A stretch of 64,000 nucleotides of DNA from Saururus chinensis (Eukaryota; Streptophyta; Magnoliopsida; Piperales; Saururaceae). Positions 1 through 12,257 of this stretch are shown here, in pieces. Positions within the stretch are counted from its first letter, which is position 1; every line of letters begins with the position of its first letter. The stretch is taken from NCBI GenBank assembly GCA_035235625.1, contig CP141150.1, positions 6,882,001 through 6,946,000 of the forward strand. Reading direction: 5' to 3'. A model generated the notes under the pieces. It saw only the letters and a list, made by a program, of their open reading frames with translations, did no database searches and was not told the DNA's origin. The position numbers and the translations under genes were made by a program.

Positions 1-479
1 GATTTGTTTGCATTGAGATAGGCTAGTCATCAATAAATTAAACAACCCCTAAGAGAATTTTCCAAATATACAGTACATTTCTAATATATCACAGTTTTAA
101 TTTAAAATCAAACTCAAAAGTTTCAATTTTCCTTTTTTTTTGCTACAAAGTACCGTAGGCATTGCCTAATAAGAAAGATCACCAAAGTGAAGAGGGCACT
201 AGGATTGGGGGAAATTGAAGGTTCGAAGTCTGCCTCATCCCCCAAGACCAATGCCAGTTGGGATATGCTCAAGAGGTTTTTCAAATTGATTGAGAAGTTT
301 ATGAGACCAACATAAATGTGACCAATTTTTGGATGATCAAGGAGAAATACCCATGTAAGCATCAGCTACACTGAACTCTTAGATAAGAATGACACTAAGA
401 TCACTTAATACATAATATGGCTACTTCATCATTTTATTCTAGCTTGTTGGGCATTTCTTCATTTTAGTGCTGCTTATTT
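1..479. other. Non-coding, nothing recognised
   Basis: AT-rich sequence. An unsupported 79-codon minus-strand frame lies at 123-362; it has no recognisable motif or splice context. I see no gene or element end here. Confidence 0.5.
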
Positions 480-781
480 GAGTAGATACTACAACTTAAT
501 GCCAAAAGCCATTTGGTTTTCAAATGAATGCAAAGAAGAGTTACAGAAAGTTGGAAAAGTCAGATCAAACAATGAACAATTACAAGAATTTTAAAAAATA
601 CACACATTTCTTTAATTATTTTCTAGCCAACTCAGTTCAGTTTGCCATGTCAGATTGCCAGTCAAGCAATGTCAAGTGCAGTCGAACAAAATGTGTGGCC
701 ATCTCAGGTCAGTTTGCATACCAAAAAAAAAAAAACAAAGCATCAAAATGAGGTGTTGTTAAGCAAAGTTCAATTCTTGTA
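480..781. repeat. 300-bp direct repeat, copy 1
   Basis: This segment recurs in the same orientation at 1671-1971, from GAGTAGATACTACAAC to CAAAGTTCAATTC. The copies differ by scattered substitutions and a poly-A length change. No TG...CA ends and no target duplication are obvious, so it is either a local duplication or a pair of dispersed copies of an unknown repeat. Confidence 0.85.
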
Positions 782-1670
782 TGATACTTAGCAAATATGA
801 TACCCAACATGAAGTGTCATACACTAATATACTAAACAACTAATTGATAACCCTTTTTATGATAGATCAATTAGTAAAACTTTAAATATCTTTATGTATT
901 CTGATGGTGAAGGCAAGATTAACAATGACTTTCTTAAAAATTTAGATCAACATAAGCAGAGATAAAAGATGCATCAGGGACACTTTGCAACCAGACAATC
1001 CCAAACAAATTGACAGCAAGTTTTGGAAGAGAGAAAGATAAACTAGATGAACATAAATCTTTGGCAGCTAGCATATTCTATATGAATTATGAGAATAATA
1101 AGACATAAAAGAGAAGAAAAATGAAGAGGACATGGGTTAAGTTCGTAAAGAGTTAGTGTGTTTAATGTCATGACAAAAAGATAATCTATGTTGTGAAAAA
1201 TAACTGAACATATTTTAAATGTTGACAATAATGGAACTACTATGAAAACCAATTTATATATAGGTAAAAAAGAAGAATTTTTAATCTCGGTAAGTTTCTT
1301 AGAAAACAAAAAGAAGAACAAGGAGTACAAAAATATTTTCTTTCTTGAATGTCTAATAGAATAATTGCATAACAATCAAAGACACTCAAATTACTCAAAT
1401 AATGATTTCCCATATGTTTCCTTACAGATTTGCACCTCCAGCCCTTGATCATCCATCCTAATATGTATGTATTATAAATTTTGGCTCATGTAATTCTTTT
1501 CTTCATGATTTAAATTATATTGTTACATTCTTGTAAACTCTTAGGCAAAAGTTCAGAAATTAAATGGCACAAGTCAACCTTTTCAATGCAGATCAGGTGT
1601 AAAAGGTTATTAACTTATGCAGCAAAGTTCAGAACGTCATAAAGATAATGAACAACAAGATTTTAAAGAA
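782..1670. other. Spacer between the two direct repeats, nothing recognised
   Basis: AT-rich. Short minus-strand frames at 1043-1452 have no domain signature. If the flanking 300-bp repeats were terminal repeats, this would be the internal part of a small element, but no primer-binding site or polypurine tract can be seen next to them. Confidence 0.4.
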
Positions 1671-1971
1671 GAGTAGATACTACAACTTAATGCCAAAAGC
1701 CATTTGGTTTTCAAATGAATGCAAAGAAGAGTTACAAAAAGTTGGAAAAGTCAAATCAAATAATGAATAGTTACAAGAATTTTAAAAAACACACACATTT
1801 CTTTAATTATTTTCTAGCCAACTCAGTTCAGTTTGCCATGTCAGATTGCCAGATCAGGCAATGTCAAGTGTAGCCGAACAAAATGTGTGGCCATCTCAAG
1901 TCAGTTTACATATCAGAAAAAAAAATAGAGCATCAAAATGAGGTGTTGTTAAGCAAAGTTCAATTCATGTA
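1671..1971. repeat. 300-bp direct repeat, copy 2
   Basis: Second copy of the segment at 480-781, same orientation. It contains the same Cys/Ser-rich pseudo-reading frame, which suggests the frame is not selected. Confidence 0.85.
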
Positions 1972-2536
1972 CACGTTGTCTAAAATATATTGTATTGATA
2001 TCGGCTAGGGGCTTGTTAAAGCTAGATGGTCCGGTATATATTAAGAAAACTAACTCCATTAACGAAAAAAGGAAAAACATATATCACAATCAAATTTCAA
2101 AATTGTACTTCGATAGTTGAAATAATTACTAGATATCAACTTAAATGCTTTTCCAAGTATATTCAAACATTTCAATCAAGAAACATACAACACCATTTAA
2201 TTATCATCATTATCACTATCATCAACATATTACCCCCCCTCTTTCAAATACTCTATCATAGACCTGTTTTGCTAATTGGGTTTAAATTATTCTTTTTCGT
2301 ATTTATCTCCAATTTAAAAAGAAGAAGAAGCTAAGACAAAGAAGAGACCCAAAGGAAACATGGTCTACACATTCCCCAGTAGTAGAAAAGAATACCTGTA
2401 AGATCCTGCTTTGTATGTTATATTTTGGATATATATAGAGAGTATCAATAAATGCAATGAAGATTGATAGAGAGAGCTTCTCTATACATTCAGGGAAAAA
2501 ACTAGCAACTGAGGAATTACTAAATATATAGAGAGA
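1972..2536. other. Non-coding, nothing recognised
   Basis: AT-rich sequence with short GA runs near 2320 and 2440-2530. The 102-codon plus-strand frame at 2026-2334 is low-complexity Ile-rich and is not supported. Confidence 0.4.
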
Positions 2537-2731
2537 GCTGCAAATGCTTCTCTACTGCAACAGATTAGCCTTGAGTCTTCAGATCTAATTGCAGAAAAGG
2601 AGTTTCTAGAGCATAATTTTGAAACCAGAACTGAGGAATTGAATCTGCTTGATAGTGAGCGTGCAATTGTTTCATCCATTAACAACAATAGTAAACAAAA
2701 TAAGCACATGCACATTCCAATTTATATTTGA
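2537..2731 (+). pseudogene. Coding-like fragment, Glu/Leu-rich coiled-coil character
   Basis: An open frame beginning ANASLLQQISLESSDL runs about 64 codons to a TGA near 2731. It has heptad-like Leu/Ile spacing and many Glu residues (EKEFLEHNFETRTEEL follows), quite unlike the surrounding AT-rich DNA, and no start codon of its own. It lies downstream of, and opposite in strand to, the CACTA transposase remnant, so it could be an exon fragment captured by that element. The family is not recognised and composition is the only evidence. Confidence 0.35.
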
Positions 2732-2754
2732 GTAACAAAAGTCTTAAACACTTA

Positions 2755-5470
2755 CAAGTTGCGCAAACCATTCTGGGAAATTTTGCTCATGCCTATCTTG
2801 GACATTAGTAGCTCCTTTACTAGCAATATATTGTTTGTGCTCCCTATATGAAATATATCAAATAAAGGGATATAAAAGGAAGTATGAACTATTAATTACA
2901 AATAATATAGCTTACTTACTATAAATAGTGATCAATCTCAGAACAATTATTCAAAACATACATCTGAGCCTTGTGAAGTTCATTTAAATCCATAATAAAT
3001 GGATTTGCAGCTCCTAAAGTGCGTACATTTGGTGTAAAAATAGAAAGACCTTTATATTGTTGTCCTTAAAGACTGTCATAATTTCTCTCTTGTCGATTGA
3101 ATCTTGTTTCATCATCTTCGAAGTACATGGAACAAAAGTCCATACCTTCATTGTCAATGTATGTTTCTGCAATGGAACCCTATGGGCATGCTTTATTTCT
3201 AGCATATTTCTTCAAAGTGTGCAAGAACCTTTCTATTGGATACATCCATCGAAATTGCACAGGTCCAGCAATAGTCGCTTTACTTGGAAGGTGGATTGCT
3301 AAATGTACCATCACATCAAAGAATGCGGGTGGAAATATTTTCTCAAGCTTGCATAATATAACAGGGATGTCCTTTTCCATTTGTTCTAACCTTTCCAACT
3401 TCAAAATTCTAGAACATAATTCCTTGAAAAATATGTCTAACTCAATTAATGCATTACCAACATCCTTCCGTAACTGCCAATGTATTGCCACAGGAAGCAA
3501 CCTTTGTAGAAAAATGTGACAATCATGACTTTTCATACCTACTAACTTAGAGTCATTGTCGTGTATACATCGGGAGATGTTTGAAGCAAAACCATCTGGA
3601 AGTCTCACCAACTTCAACCAATAACAAAATCTCTTCTTCTCATCAACGGACATTGTGTAGCAAGCTTGTGGCACCACATATTTATCACCATATGGAATGA
3701 GATGCAACTCCTTTTTGATACCCATTTCTTGCATATCTAGTCGAGCCTTCAAGTTGTCTTTTGTTTTCCCCTCTATATTCATCAATGTTCCCAATACATT
3801 GTCACATATGTTTTTCTCAATGTGCATTACATCTAGATTGTGCCTCAATTTAAGTGATCTCCAATATGGCAATTTCCAAATATGTTTTTTTCCTCCAATT
3901 TAACTCATATGGAGCATACTTCTTCTTCTTTATATTAGGACCATTACCAAGTACCACATCTGCCACCATATGTAATTGCATAAGTAAATCATCCTCAGAT
4001 AGTTGTTTAGGTGCCAACTTTCTCTCTTGAGTACCAACAAATTCCTTCTTTTTTCTACGCCAACAATGATCTATTGGGAGGAAATGATGATGACTCATGT
4101 GGTTTATCTTTCTTCCATGCTTCAGGTATCGTAAATATGTCTCTTTGTTGCAATTAGGATATGTCATTTTTCTTTTTGTAGACCAACCAGATAAATTTCC
4201 ATACGCATGAAAATCATTAATGGTCCACAATAACGCTGCATGCATTCAAAATTTCTCCTTCTACGATGCATCATAAGTTTCTATTCCGTCTTCCTATAAC
4301 TCTTTCAATTCATCGATCAGTGGTTGCAAGTAGACATCAATGTTATTACTAAGAGCCTTTGGACTAGGAATAAGTAATGACAACATAAAAAATGGTTCTT
4401 TCATGCACTTTCAAGGAGGCAAGTTGTATGACATAAGTATCATTGGCCACATACTGTATACATTATTCATATTCCCGAAAGGATTGAAACCATCACTCAC
4501 TAGTCCAAGCCGAACATTTCGAGGTTCATTTGCAAACCAACCATACTTCTCATCAAATTCACGCCATGCTTGAGAATCTACTAGATGCCTTAATGCATTC
4601 TCATTTAAATCATTAATATTTTTCTCTTTATGCCACCTCATGTCCGAAGTTGTCTTCCTACACATGAATAATCTTTGCAATCTCAGTTTTAGGGGAAAAT
4701 AATGTAAGACTTTCTACGGAATGTTCCTCCCCTTGGGCTTATCAGATTTGTATCTCAACTGCTTACACTTTGGGCATATTTACTCCTTTTCAAACTCCTT
4801 CCAAAAGAGAACATAATTATTTATGCATGCATGAATGGACACATATCCAAGGCCTAGGTCTCGCAAGACCTTTGCTTCGTAATGCGACTTTGGCAATGTC
4901 TGTCCTTTGGGAAGTGTATCTTTAAATAAGTCAAGTATGATATTGAATTATTTATTACTCCAATCATTAATTAGCTTCACATGTAGTAGCTTTATTAAGA
5001 AAGACAACTTTGAATACTTATGGAAGCCAGGATATAATTCACGTTCAAGATCCCTCAACAAACAGGTGAACTTGTCTGTCTCCCCATCAAAACCGCTAGA
5101 ATGTTTGTTCATTGATGATTCCCCATTTGGTTCATATGTCTCATTTGTTCCATTTGTCTCACATTCCATTATATCCATAAATGTTCCCGCATATAAATCT
5201 TCCATTATTTCTTGCATTGCATTTGCATCTCTATCATCATTACTTTCAATTTCATTACCATTGTCTTCCTCAATCGGTTCTTCAATACTTTCACCTTGTA
5301 AATACCATTTGCATATATGTTCCTTCTATCCCATTAGCATACAAGTCATAATGCACATCATTCACATCTTTATAGTACACATTGTTGCACTTCCGACATG
5401 GACACCTAATTTTACTACTTCCATTTGCATGCCGACGAGCAAATTCCATAAACTCTTCTAGTCCTCTAAT
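2755..5470 (-). pseudogene. CACTA (En/Spm-type) tnp2 transposase, degenerate
   Basis: Minus-strand pieces in order give a TnpD/Tnp2-like transposase. A transposase-associated N-terminal piece with CPCRKC lies near 5400 (EFARRHANGSSKIRCPCRKC). Then come HACINNYVLFWKEFEKE (about 4800-4850), CPKCKQLRYKSDKPKGRNIP (about 4720-4780) and DMRWHKEKN. EPRNVRLGLVSDGFNPFGN (about 4500), the block LRHNLDVMHIEKNICDNVLG (3780-3850), a DUF4218-like region (3200-3450) and the tail RHEQNFPEWFAQL (about 2755-2800) complete it. Between these are in-frame stops (near 4780, 4720 and 5330) and frame changes. GTAAGT-type donors after the tail pieces (about 2920 and 2755) show that the 3' part was spliced. The gene cannot encode a full protein. 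Family membership is secure from the order of conserved blocks. Confidence 0.9.
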
Positions 5471-7196
5471 ATATATTATTTGGAAGCCCTATTCTTAAGT
5501 AACATCTATCTTCTATCCATATCAAATTACCTATTACAAATAGCATGGTTAATGCATACATGATAGTCTATGTTGATCTTTGTCATATAGTCATATGGCG
5601 GGGGGAAATCAGTTAGGAGACAATTCGGTTTGAATCTAAAAATTCGATAAAATACAATGGCAAAGTCTATCAAAAAAATTAATAGGCAACTATCAATTTA
5701 TATGAATATGTAAATCAATGCAATAAGTGATTAATCCCAAAATTTATTAACATAAGCATTATTTAAAGGCTACTCACAAACATATTCAACACATTAGCAA
5801 TCACAAATCACTATTCCAAAAGACACTTCAGCAAACAACACTAAAAATTTTAGGCCATCTCAAACAAATTAATCTCAAACAAATTAACAAATCACAAATT
5901 GACAAATTAATAAATCATAAATTGACAAATAATTAAGGCAAATATCTATCAAATCATCTTAGAAATAGATTGCAAAACCAGTTCCCACTTCCCAAAATCA
6001 ATTCATATGAAAAACAGAGATATATGGAGAGAAACAAGAACCTTAAAGCAGAATTCATTCCAACTATATGACCCTGGTCACCGTAATAAGCATAAAATGA
6101 GAAAAACAAATCTTGAATCATAGCCTTAAAGAATCAAGATAGGGATCGGAGATAGAGAGAAACAGAAACCTTGCATCACCCATTCAGAACATATGACCAT
6201 GGTCGCTGTAATTAGCAAAAAAATGACAGAGAGAAACAAATAACCTTGCATAATGCATTCCGAGCATATGTAATAAGCAAAAAATGAGAAAAAAATAGAG
6301 CATCATATTCTTAGAGAATCAAGATAGTGAGACATGGAGATAAGCAATAACCTTGGGCAAGGATGCTGCGAACGGTGGAGTTATGGATTTGCAGGATGTT
6401 GGGGAGCTTCCTTGGGCAAGGAACAATATAGATTGGTGGTGCTTCGTCGGACTGCCACTCAACCTCGACTTTGATGGGGTGCTCGGTCACAGGACACCTG
6501 ACAGCCAGGTAGGATCGATCTTAGAGTGGAGGTCAGCCAGACGACCTTGGAATGGATGGGAGGCCCAATCGCTGATGACCTAACAAAGACGAGCTCAAAC
6601 TCAGATCATCATTGATGGAGTGATTTGGGGAAGAGAGGCACTGAGGGAGACCTTCACGTCCAGCCAATTTAGCTAGCAGTCTCCCTCCTCTGGGGTGCTA
6701 ATGGTAACAGTGCGTAGAAATTCCCCTGCAAAGAGCCAGATGATGGAAGACCTTCACGTCCAGCCAGTTCAAGCATACACAGGGTGAGTGAAGGAAGGAG
6801 CGGGGAGTAAAGAAAAGAAAAGTAGCCGTTGGTATACTTAATTAGCGCGGATGATTAAAGGAATAAACGCCCTTTTTAAGCCTTTTCATCGATATTAAAT
6901 TTTATTAAAAAAAGAAAAAATATAACTTGCGACGACATTGAAGATTGGTCCCAAATATAACAATATTTAGCTACAAAATTTTTAATCCCTCCCAAAAAGT
7001 ATATCTATTTTGCAACAAATTTTATAGTTTGTCGCTAATGATATCTTATTTGGGACATTTAATTAAAATCATCACAAAAGATCATAATATTTTGCAACGA
7101 ATTGTCTTTTGTGGCAAAATAAGATTTATTTGTTGCAAAAGAGTTATTTTAGAGACAATGTTTATTTGTTGCAAAAAATTTTGTTGTAAAAAGATC
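5471..7196. mobile_element. 5' non-coding part of the CACTA element, with internal repeats
   Basis: This lies between the transposase start and the terminal repeat at 7197-7210. From 6040 to 6340 a unit containing AAAATGAGAAAAACAAAT, GAATCAAGATAG and GAGCATATG recurs about three times, which looks like subterminal transposase-binding repeats. A GC-richer stretch at 6340-6800 has short plus-strand frames of no recognised family. From 6900 to 7200 TTGCAACAAAT/TTTGTTGC motifs recur. Confidence 0.65.
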
Positions 7197-7210
7197 TTTT
7201 TGTTGTAGTG
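7197..7210 (-). repeat. CACTA terminal inverted repeat (right end)
   Basis: On the minus strand this reads CACTACAACAAAAA, the canonical plant CACTA terminus, and marks the promoter-side end of the element carrying the tnp2 remnant. The matching left terminus is not present between position 1 and 2755, so that end is either truncated or lies outside the window. Confidence 0.85.
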
Positions 7211-8990
7211 GAAACTGGGTGTACAAAGGGTTTCTCTCAAGGGACTGTTTGAGAGGCTTGTAATTCATCCGGATATTTCTCAAGTGATAGTGGAAAGGCC
7301 CTTTCTGGTCGTGAACATAGGCATCTTACCAAACCACGTAAATTTTATGTCTTATTTTTTATTATTTATTTACTTTATATTTGGATTGTACCATTGTGAA
7401 ATTCTATAAAGAAGACACCTGAAGTTCTTCGAGGTGAGTTTGATACTCCATCAAGTCCTGGATTATTATGCAAATGTTATTCTTCATTGTAGTTTTTAGT
7501 TTGAAGATCAATTTGAGAAACAGTTTACGTTTGAAAATTATATTGTTCTTCCACGAGAGGCCTGGTCGCAATCAAGAAGCCAGAATAGACTTCCCTTCTA
7601 AGAATATTCAGCTCAATCGTTGTTAATGAAAAGCATATTCAGCTCAATCGTTGTTAATGAAAAGCCTTTCTAGCATTGACTTGGGGTATTAAGAACATGT
7701 TTAGGAATGAAGATGGAGATAATAAAATGCCTTGTATGTAAATATTAGTACTATTCATGATAAAGATGAGGAATGGAAATGGCGGTGAGTACCATCTTTT
7801 GGTATGTCTAGCAATAAGTCTCGCAAATCCTTCTGGATGGAATTCGGCCTTCATAGAAGTCCGATCCTATGTAGTGGCTCCCAGCTTACCACCAAGGCTT
7901 GTTCGAATTAGAACTTAAAGGCAAAGGGGCTGCCCGGCCCTAATGCCTAAAGTGGCTAAAGGCTAACAAGCCTCCCCCATAAAAAACCACTCGACAAAAA
8001 CCTTAGGCAAGCTTCAAACCAAACCAACAAAAACAAAAACCTTAGGCAAGCTTGATAAAACAGAACCACATCTTTCTTAATAGCCTCCACAAAAACCTTA
8101 GGCAAGTCCCTAGGCCCTCGAAACACATGTTGATTTGAGCCATAAACACCTTTCTTGCTGAAGGGGAAGAAGAGGCCACCCTAGCTTCAATGACTTGCTC
8201 ATTAGCATCATCCCGCGTCAAGCAACAAATGACCATCACATAACAGCAAAGAAAGCAGCACCGAGTGGCCCACCTATGACGCCTATCTCTGGGACCCGGC
8301 AAATCTACGGTGGAAAACGGTGAACCAAACACATTCAGACATACACGGGACCCATTGTGTACATACAAAAGAGCCATAGCGTGTTAGACAACTCCCTATA
8401 CTTGCCTTGCATGCAGCTTCCCATTTACGTGGGCATCCTCGGATAATAATGTTACAAACCAAATGACGACTACATATGCAAGTAATTTTTGTCCTCCAAC
8501 CTGGTACATGCTAAGACATCCTCCTCTACTAAGTAGAGTCAATCTACGATGCAGATCAACTGCATATACGCTAAGTGTATATTAGCACATATGTAATGTG
8601 TGAGCCATCGATTTTCATGATCGATGGCTCTTATTTGTGAAAGATATCCTGGAGGACATCCTCCGGTAGGACCATAAAGTTTTCCCATTCTCTTGAGCAA
8701 TCTGTCTATCTTATCCACCTCATTTCCATGTACATGCATGGAACAAAGGCAAGAGAGCTAGTAGATTGGCATCGGACCCACTCGATCAAGAGTCCAAACT
8801 TAGCTAATTTAACTCAATTTGAACCTAGTTAATGATGCTAGGAAGTGTAAATTACAGCTGTTTTATCTTTGTCAGGCCATCCATGTTGTGTCAATTTTCC
8901 ATTAACGAGAATAAGAAGGCTTGTGTTATACACTTGCAGAAACCACGGGGAAAGGAGGCAAAGGCGGTGGCGAGCATGGGAAGCTCCAGC
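7211..8990. other. Gene-free stretch with retroelement-like scraps
   Basis: No reliable gene. 7211-7600 has the flavour of a decayed retrotransposon (a CATCTTACCAAACCACGTAA stretch near 7320 resembles a Copia LTR 3' region), but no boundaries are visible. The 16-mer AAAAACCTTAGGCAAG occurs three times near 7996, 8037 and 8092. A perfect 11-bp inverted repeat lies at 8602-8630. Confidence 0.35.
8602..8630. repeat. Perfect short inverted repeat
   Basis: GAGCCATCGAT and its exact complement are separated by a 7-base loop. It may be a leftover foldback of a small MITE; no gene end lies next to it, so a terminator role is unlikely. Confidence 0.5.
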
Positions 8991-9148
8991 ATTACAAGGA
9001 TTGCTTATAAATCTTCTTCTCTCCATTCCTTCTGGACGTGTTTTTGCTTCTGGGCAGGTTGAAGCAACAGCCTTCCCACCATTAGGCGGCAAGATCTCCT
9101 GCATGCCATCTGAAACATTGTTGTGTTCTTACTGTGTGGAGAAATAAC

Positions 9149-10707
9149 ATGTGGCCCAGATTGAAGTTTTCTGTGAGGAAGAAGAAGCTCCATCCTGCTG
9201 TATCAACGGGTAGGTGATTGTCTCGATCCAATCATTTGCTGATACTTCTAATGAATCGATGGCAATTTTGATTATAACAGTTTGATCCAAAGAAAAATCA
9301 TGAATTTTAAACAAATATACAGGCCAAACTCGAATAAAACATAAAGTTTTGGGATTTGAAAAAATTCCTGGGTTTTGTCAAAGTTTATTTGTATGTTGAT
9401 TTGGTTGGCTTTCTTTCCTTCTGCAAGTGATAAACCACAAATAAGAATATACCTGCTGGTGCAGTTGGCAATGCTTTGAAACAGCATTAGGAGGTATAAT
9501 TATATGATTTGGGTGCATAACTTTTTTCTAAGAAAAACCTTCCTTTCTTTCTTTGTTTTATTTGATTCAACTACATGTTTTCTTGATTACTAGGAAACCT
9601 TGCGTACTTCATAACTGAGTTTTATATGTATGATCTTCCAATACAGATAAGATGCGCCAGGATCTTCAAACTAATTTGTCCGGCAAATTAAATGTCAATG
9701 AAGAGTACATGGAAGCCTTCAGAACAAATTCCTACATAGACATATGGACTAAGATCCATGACCAGCTAGGAAGAACAGGCGATGAGCAGATTGCACTGTC
9801 ACCATTCCCCCCAAATGATCTCTTCAACTATGACGATCTTCTTGAGCCGCAGAATGATACTATATTGGACGTGGCTAATGGTGCCAACCTCCATGGACTC
9901 ATTGTGGACTACTTCAATGGAAGCTTGGAAGCTTTCAAAGTCTGCTGCCTTCTCCTCGACTCGATCAACCAAACACGAAGAAATTATCGTCTAATCAGGA
10001 GGACACTCAGTTTAGCACAAGGATTTTCTGATGACAACACCAGTGACGATCAGCGTACGCGAATCCTCGATGAGCTGGTCGAATTTGCTGGTCTGGAGAA
10101 TCCTTTCTCAGGTCCTGTCTGGGTGCAATTTGGTGAAGTCCATGATCTTTACCGCACATTAGTAGGGAGGCTAACAAATGCAAATAAGAAGGTCAATAGA
10201 AGAGCAAAAGTGATTGCAATGTGCAGGAAGGCCTCAGCAATCAGCCTAGTTTTGGCTTGTGGAGCTGTGTCCATAGTAGTTCTAGTCCTTAGTGCTCATA
10301 CCATTGTGGGAATTATGATTTTGCCTCTCTTCTTGAGCTCTACCTCCTCGTGTTTGGCACAAACTTGCAGATCAGTAACTAAGAAGGGTATAGCCAAAAT
10401 TGGTGCGCAGTTAGATGCAGCAGCAAAAGGGGCTTACACACTTGACAGGCATTTTGACACCATGAGCAGGCTCATGACGAGATTGGACAACGAGATTGAG
10501 CACAAAAGGGCTTTGGTAGAAATATTTTTGAGGATCCAGAAAGGAAACCTACAGAGACAAGTGGTGAAGGAGTTGGAGAGCAGCCAGGCTTGCTTTCTGG
10601 AGCAGCTGAAGGAGCTGGAAGAGCATGTTTACTTGTGTTTTGTTACAATCAACAGAGCCAGAACGCTTGTCCTCCAAGAAGTACTGGCATACCAATGTTG
10701 CTCATGA
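9149..10707 (+). CDS. UPF0496 (DUF677) family membrane protein
   Basis: The model is join(9149..9209, 9647..10707), 373 aa. Exon 1 starts MWPRLKFSVRKKKLHPAVST and ends ACGG|GTAGG. The intron ends ATACAG and the junction codon is Asp, so phases agree. The protein has a basic N-terminus, a helical region (LNVNEEYMEAFRTNSYIDIW, about residues 35-54) and a central helical part. A hydrophobic hairpin of two membrane spans follows at about 216-257 (SLVLACGAVSIVVLVLSAHT, then IVGIMILPLFL). A coiled C-terminal helix bundle ends INRARTLVLQEVLAYQCCS. Length, the hairpin and the ending are typical of plant UPF0496 proteins, whose biochemical role is not established. An alternative single-exon start at Met 9652 would give 351 aa, but the spliced exon restores the basic N-terminus usual in the family. 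Confidence 0.85.
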
Positions 10708-10857
10708 TGTTCTTTTTTTTTCAATTTTGAAATTTGATTCATGATGATCATTGACAACTATGTAAATGACGAATTATCTTATCATTTTCTTTCTTTCTGC
10801 ATTAAAACATTTTGTAAGAATGGTATCTTAGTCAAATACACTTCTTGTGGTTTCATT

Positions 10858-11048
10858 GGACTCCCTCCATCCCATATTAGTGATCGTTTTATTTAAATAA
10901 ATAGTAGTTTTTATTGAATAATAAATCCCACTTTTAAGAGAAAGGAAAATAAGTTTATGATAATCTTTTCTTTCAGTATTTAACTACTTAAATTGAACGG
11001 AACAAACTATTTTTGTCAAGTGGGGCTATTGATTTAGGACGGAGAGTA
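10858..11048. mobile_element. Stowaway-like MITE
   Basis: It begins CTCCCTCCATCCCATATTA and ends with the inverted counterpart GGACGGAGAGTA, the usual Stowaway (Tc1/mariner) terminal signature. It lies 150 bp past the UPF0496 stop codon and so may fall in or just beyond the 3' UTR. The ends are diverged and the TA duplication is not clean on the left. Confidence 0.7.
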
Positions 11049-11715
11049 TTTTAATTTATGTGATGGGTACTAAATTGAAGTGCTTCCACAGATTCAAATA
11101 CTTGCTTTCCTTCCTGTTATTCAGTTTATTGGGGTTGCTTAATTTGATTTCCTGGCTAGAAAATTTTCCCCAAAATAAAAAAAAACTGAATTTGATATGC
11201 ACCAATAGCTGTTCCTGATACGGATATAACTTTTGTAGGTATTCACATCACATTATCTAAGAGCTGCCCATCGGGTTGCATCTAAGCTGGAAGGGAAATG
11301 AACACAACTGTATATTTAGATCAGACGAACTTTACAACTCCCCCATTTGCATTTTCTTTTTATGAACTTGTCCACCAAGAACTGATAATGAAAGAGCAAT
11401 GATATATGAGTAGTTTGGTTTGAAATATAGATCACGACCGCTCACGCTGGTACATCACAAGCAGTTTGGTTTGAAATTTGAAGGTGCATGTTAATAAAGA
11501 GCGCAAGTAGGCGATTCAAACCCGTCTCTCCCTTAACATAACACGTACAGGTCGAAATCCAATAACCTGCGGCGGGCTCATATAAACCGGAATCTTTCAT
11601 ATTCAACAATAATATGTGGGCATCATTAATGTTGTTACCAGCAGTTCACTGTTGCATACCTTATTAGACTCGATGCGAGTGAAGATGATTGGCCGTGAGA
11701 ATCAGGGAGACACTT
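11049..11715. other. Intergenic, nothing recognised
   Basis: No gene or repeat boundary was found. AGTTTGGTTTGAAAT occurs twice (near 11414 and 11464). Confidence 0.5.
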
Positions 11716-12257
11716 AGAGGCTGTTTGAGTACTAAATCGTTTAAAGATTTAGTTGATTTAGTCTTAATTTAGAATTAAATTTTTAAAATCTTATTTGTAT
11801 ATAAAAGCTGTATAAAATTAAAAATTTAGTACTAAAGTTAATCGATTTAGTACTAAAGTTAGTTGAGACCTTTTCATGCCTAAATCGGCCTAAATCACCT
11901 CATGTTGATTCAGTCTCTTAGTCTTCTTTTTGAAAATTATAAATTTTATTATTTTTCAACAGTTACATTTCATATCGATTTGAGCCTCAAGAAATATATC
12001 ATATAGGTAAAACATGCTTTAAAAATTCAAAATTACTTACCCTTATAAGATCTTGTTTAATAAAATTTAAATTTAAAAATAAAATAATACAAAAAATGTG
12101 CATATCTGAGTTCGAGAAAGAGAATTATATTAACTTAAAGTTTTAAAATTAAATTTAACACGACATCTGAATTTATTTTAACAAATTTTCTTACCAAACA
12201 TAATTCATATTCGACAGTGAATTTTTTGAATTAATTCACTACTGAAAACAGCCCCTT
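11716..12257. mobile_element. hAT-like MITE, family also at 40.3 and 57.8/62.35 kb
   Basis: Left end GGCTGTTTGAGTACTAAAT and right end CACTACTGAAAACAGCCCC are imperfect inverted repeats. Internal sequence (GATTTGAGCCTC, CAAAATTACTTACCCTTAT, GAGTTCGAGA, TTAAAGTTTTAAAA) is shared, in inverse order, with 40328-41603 and 62352-62850, so three copies of one family are in the window. No coding capacity. Confidence 0.75.
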
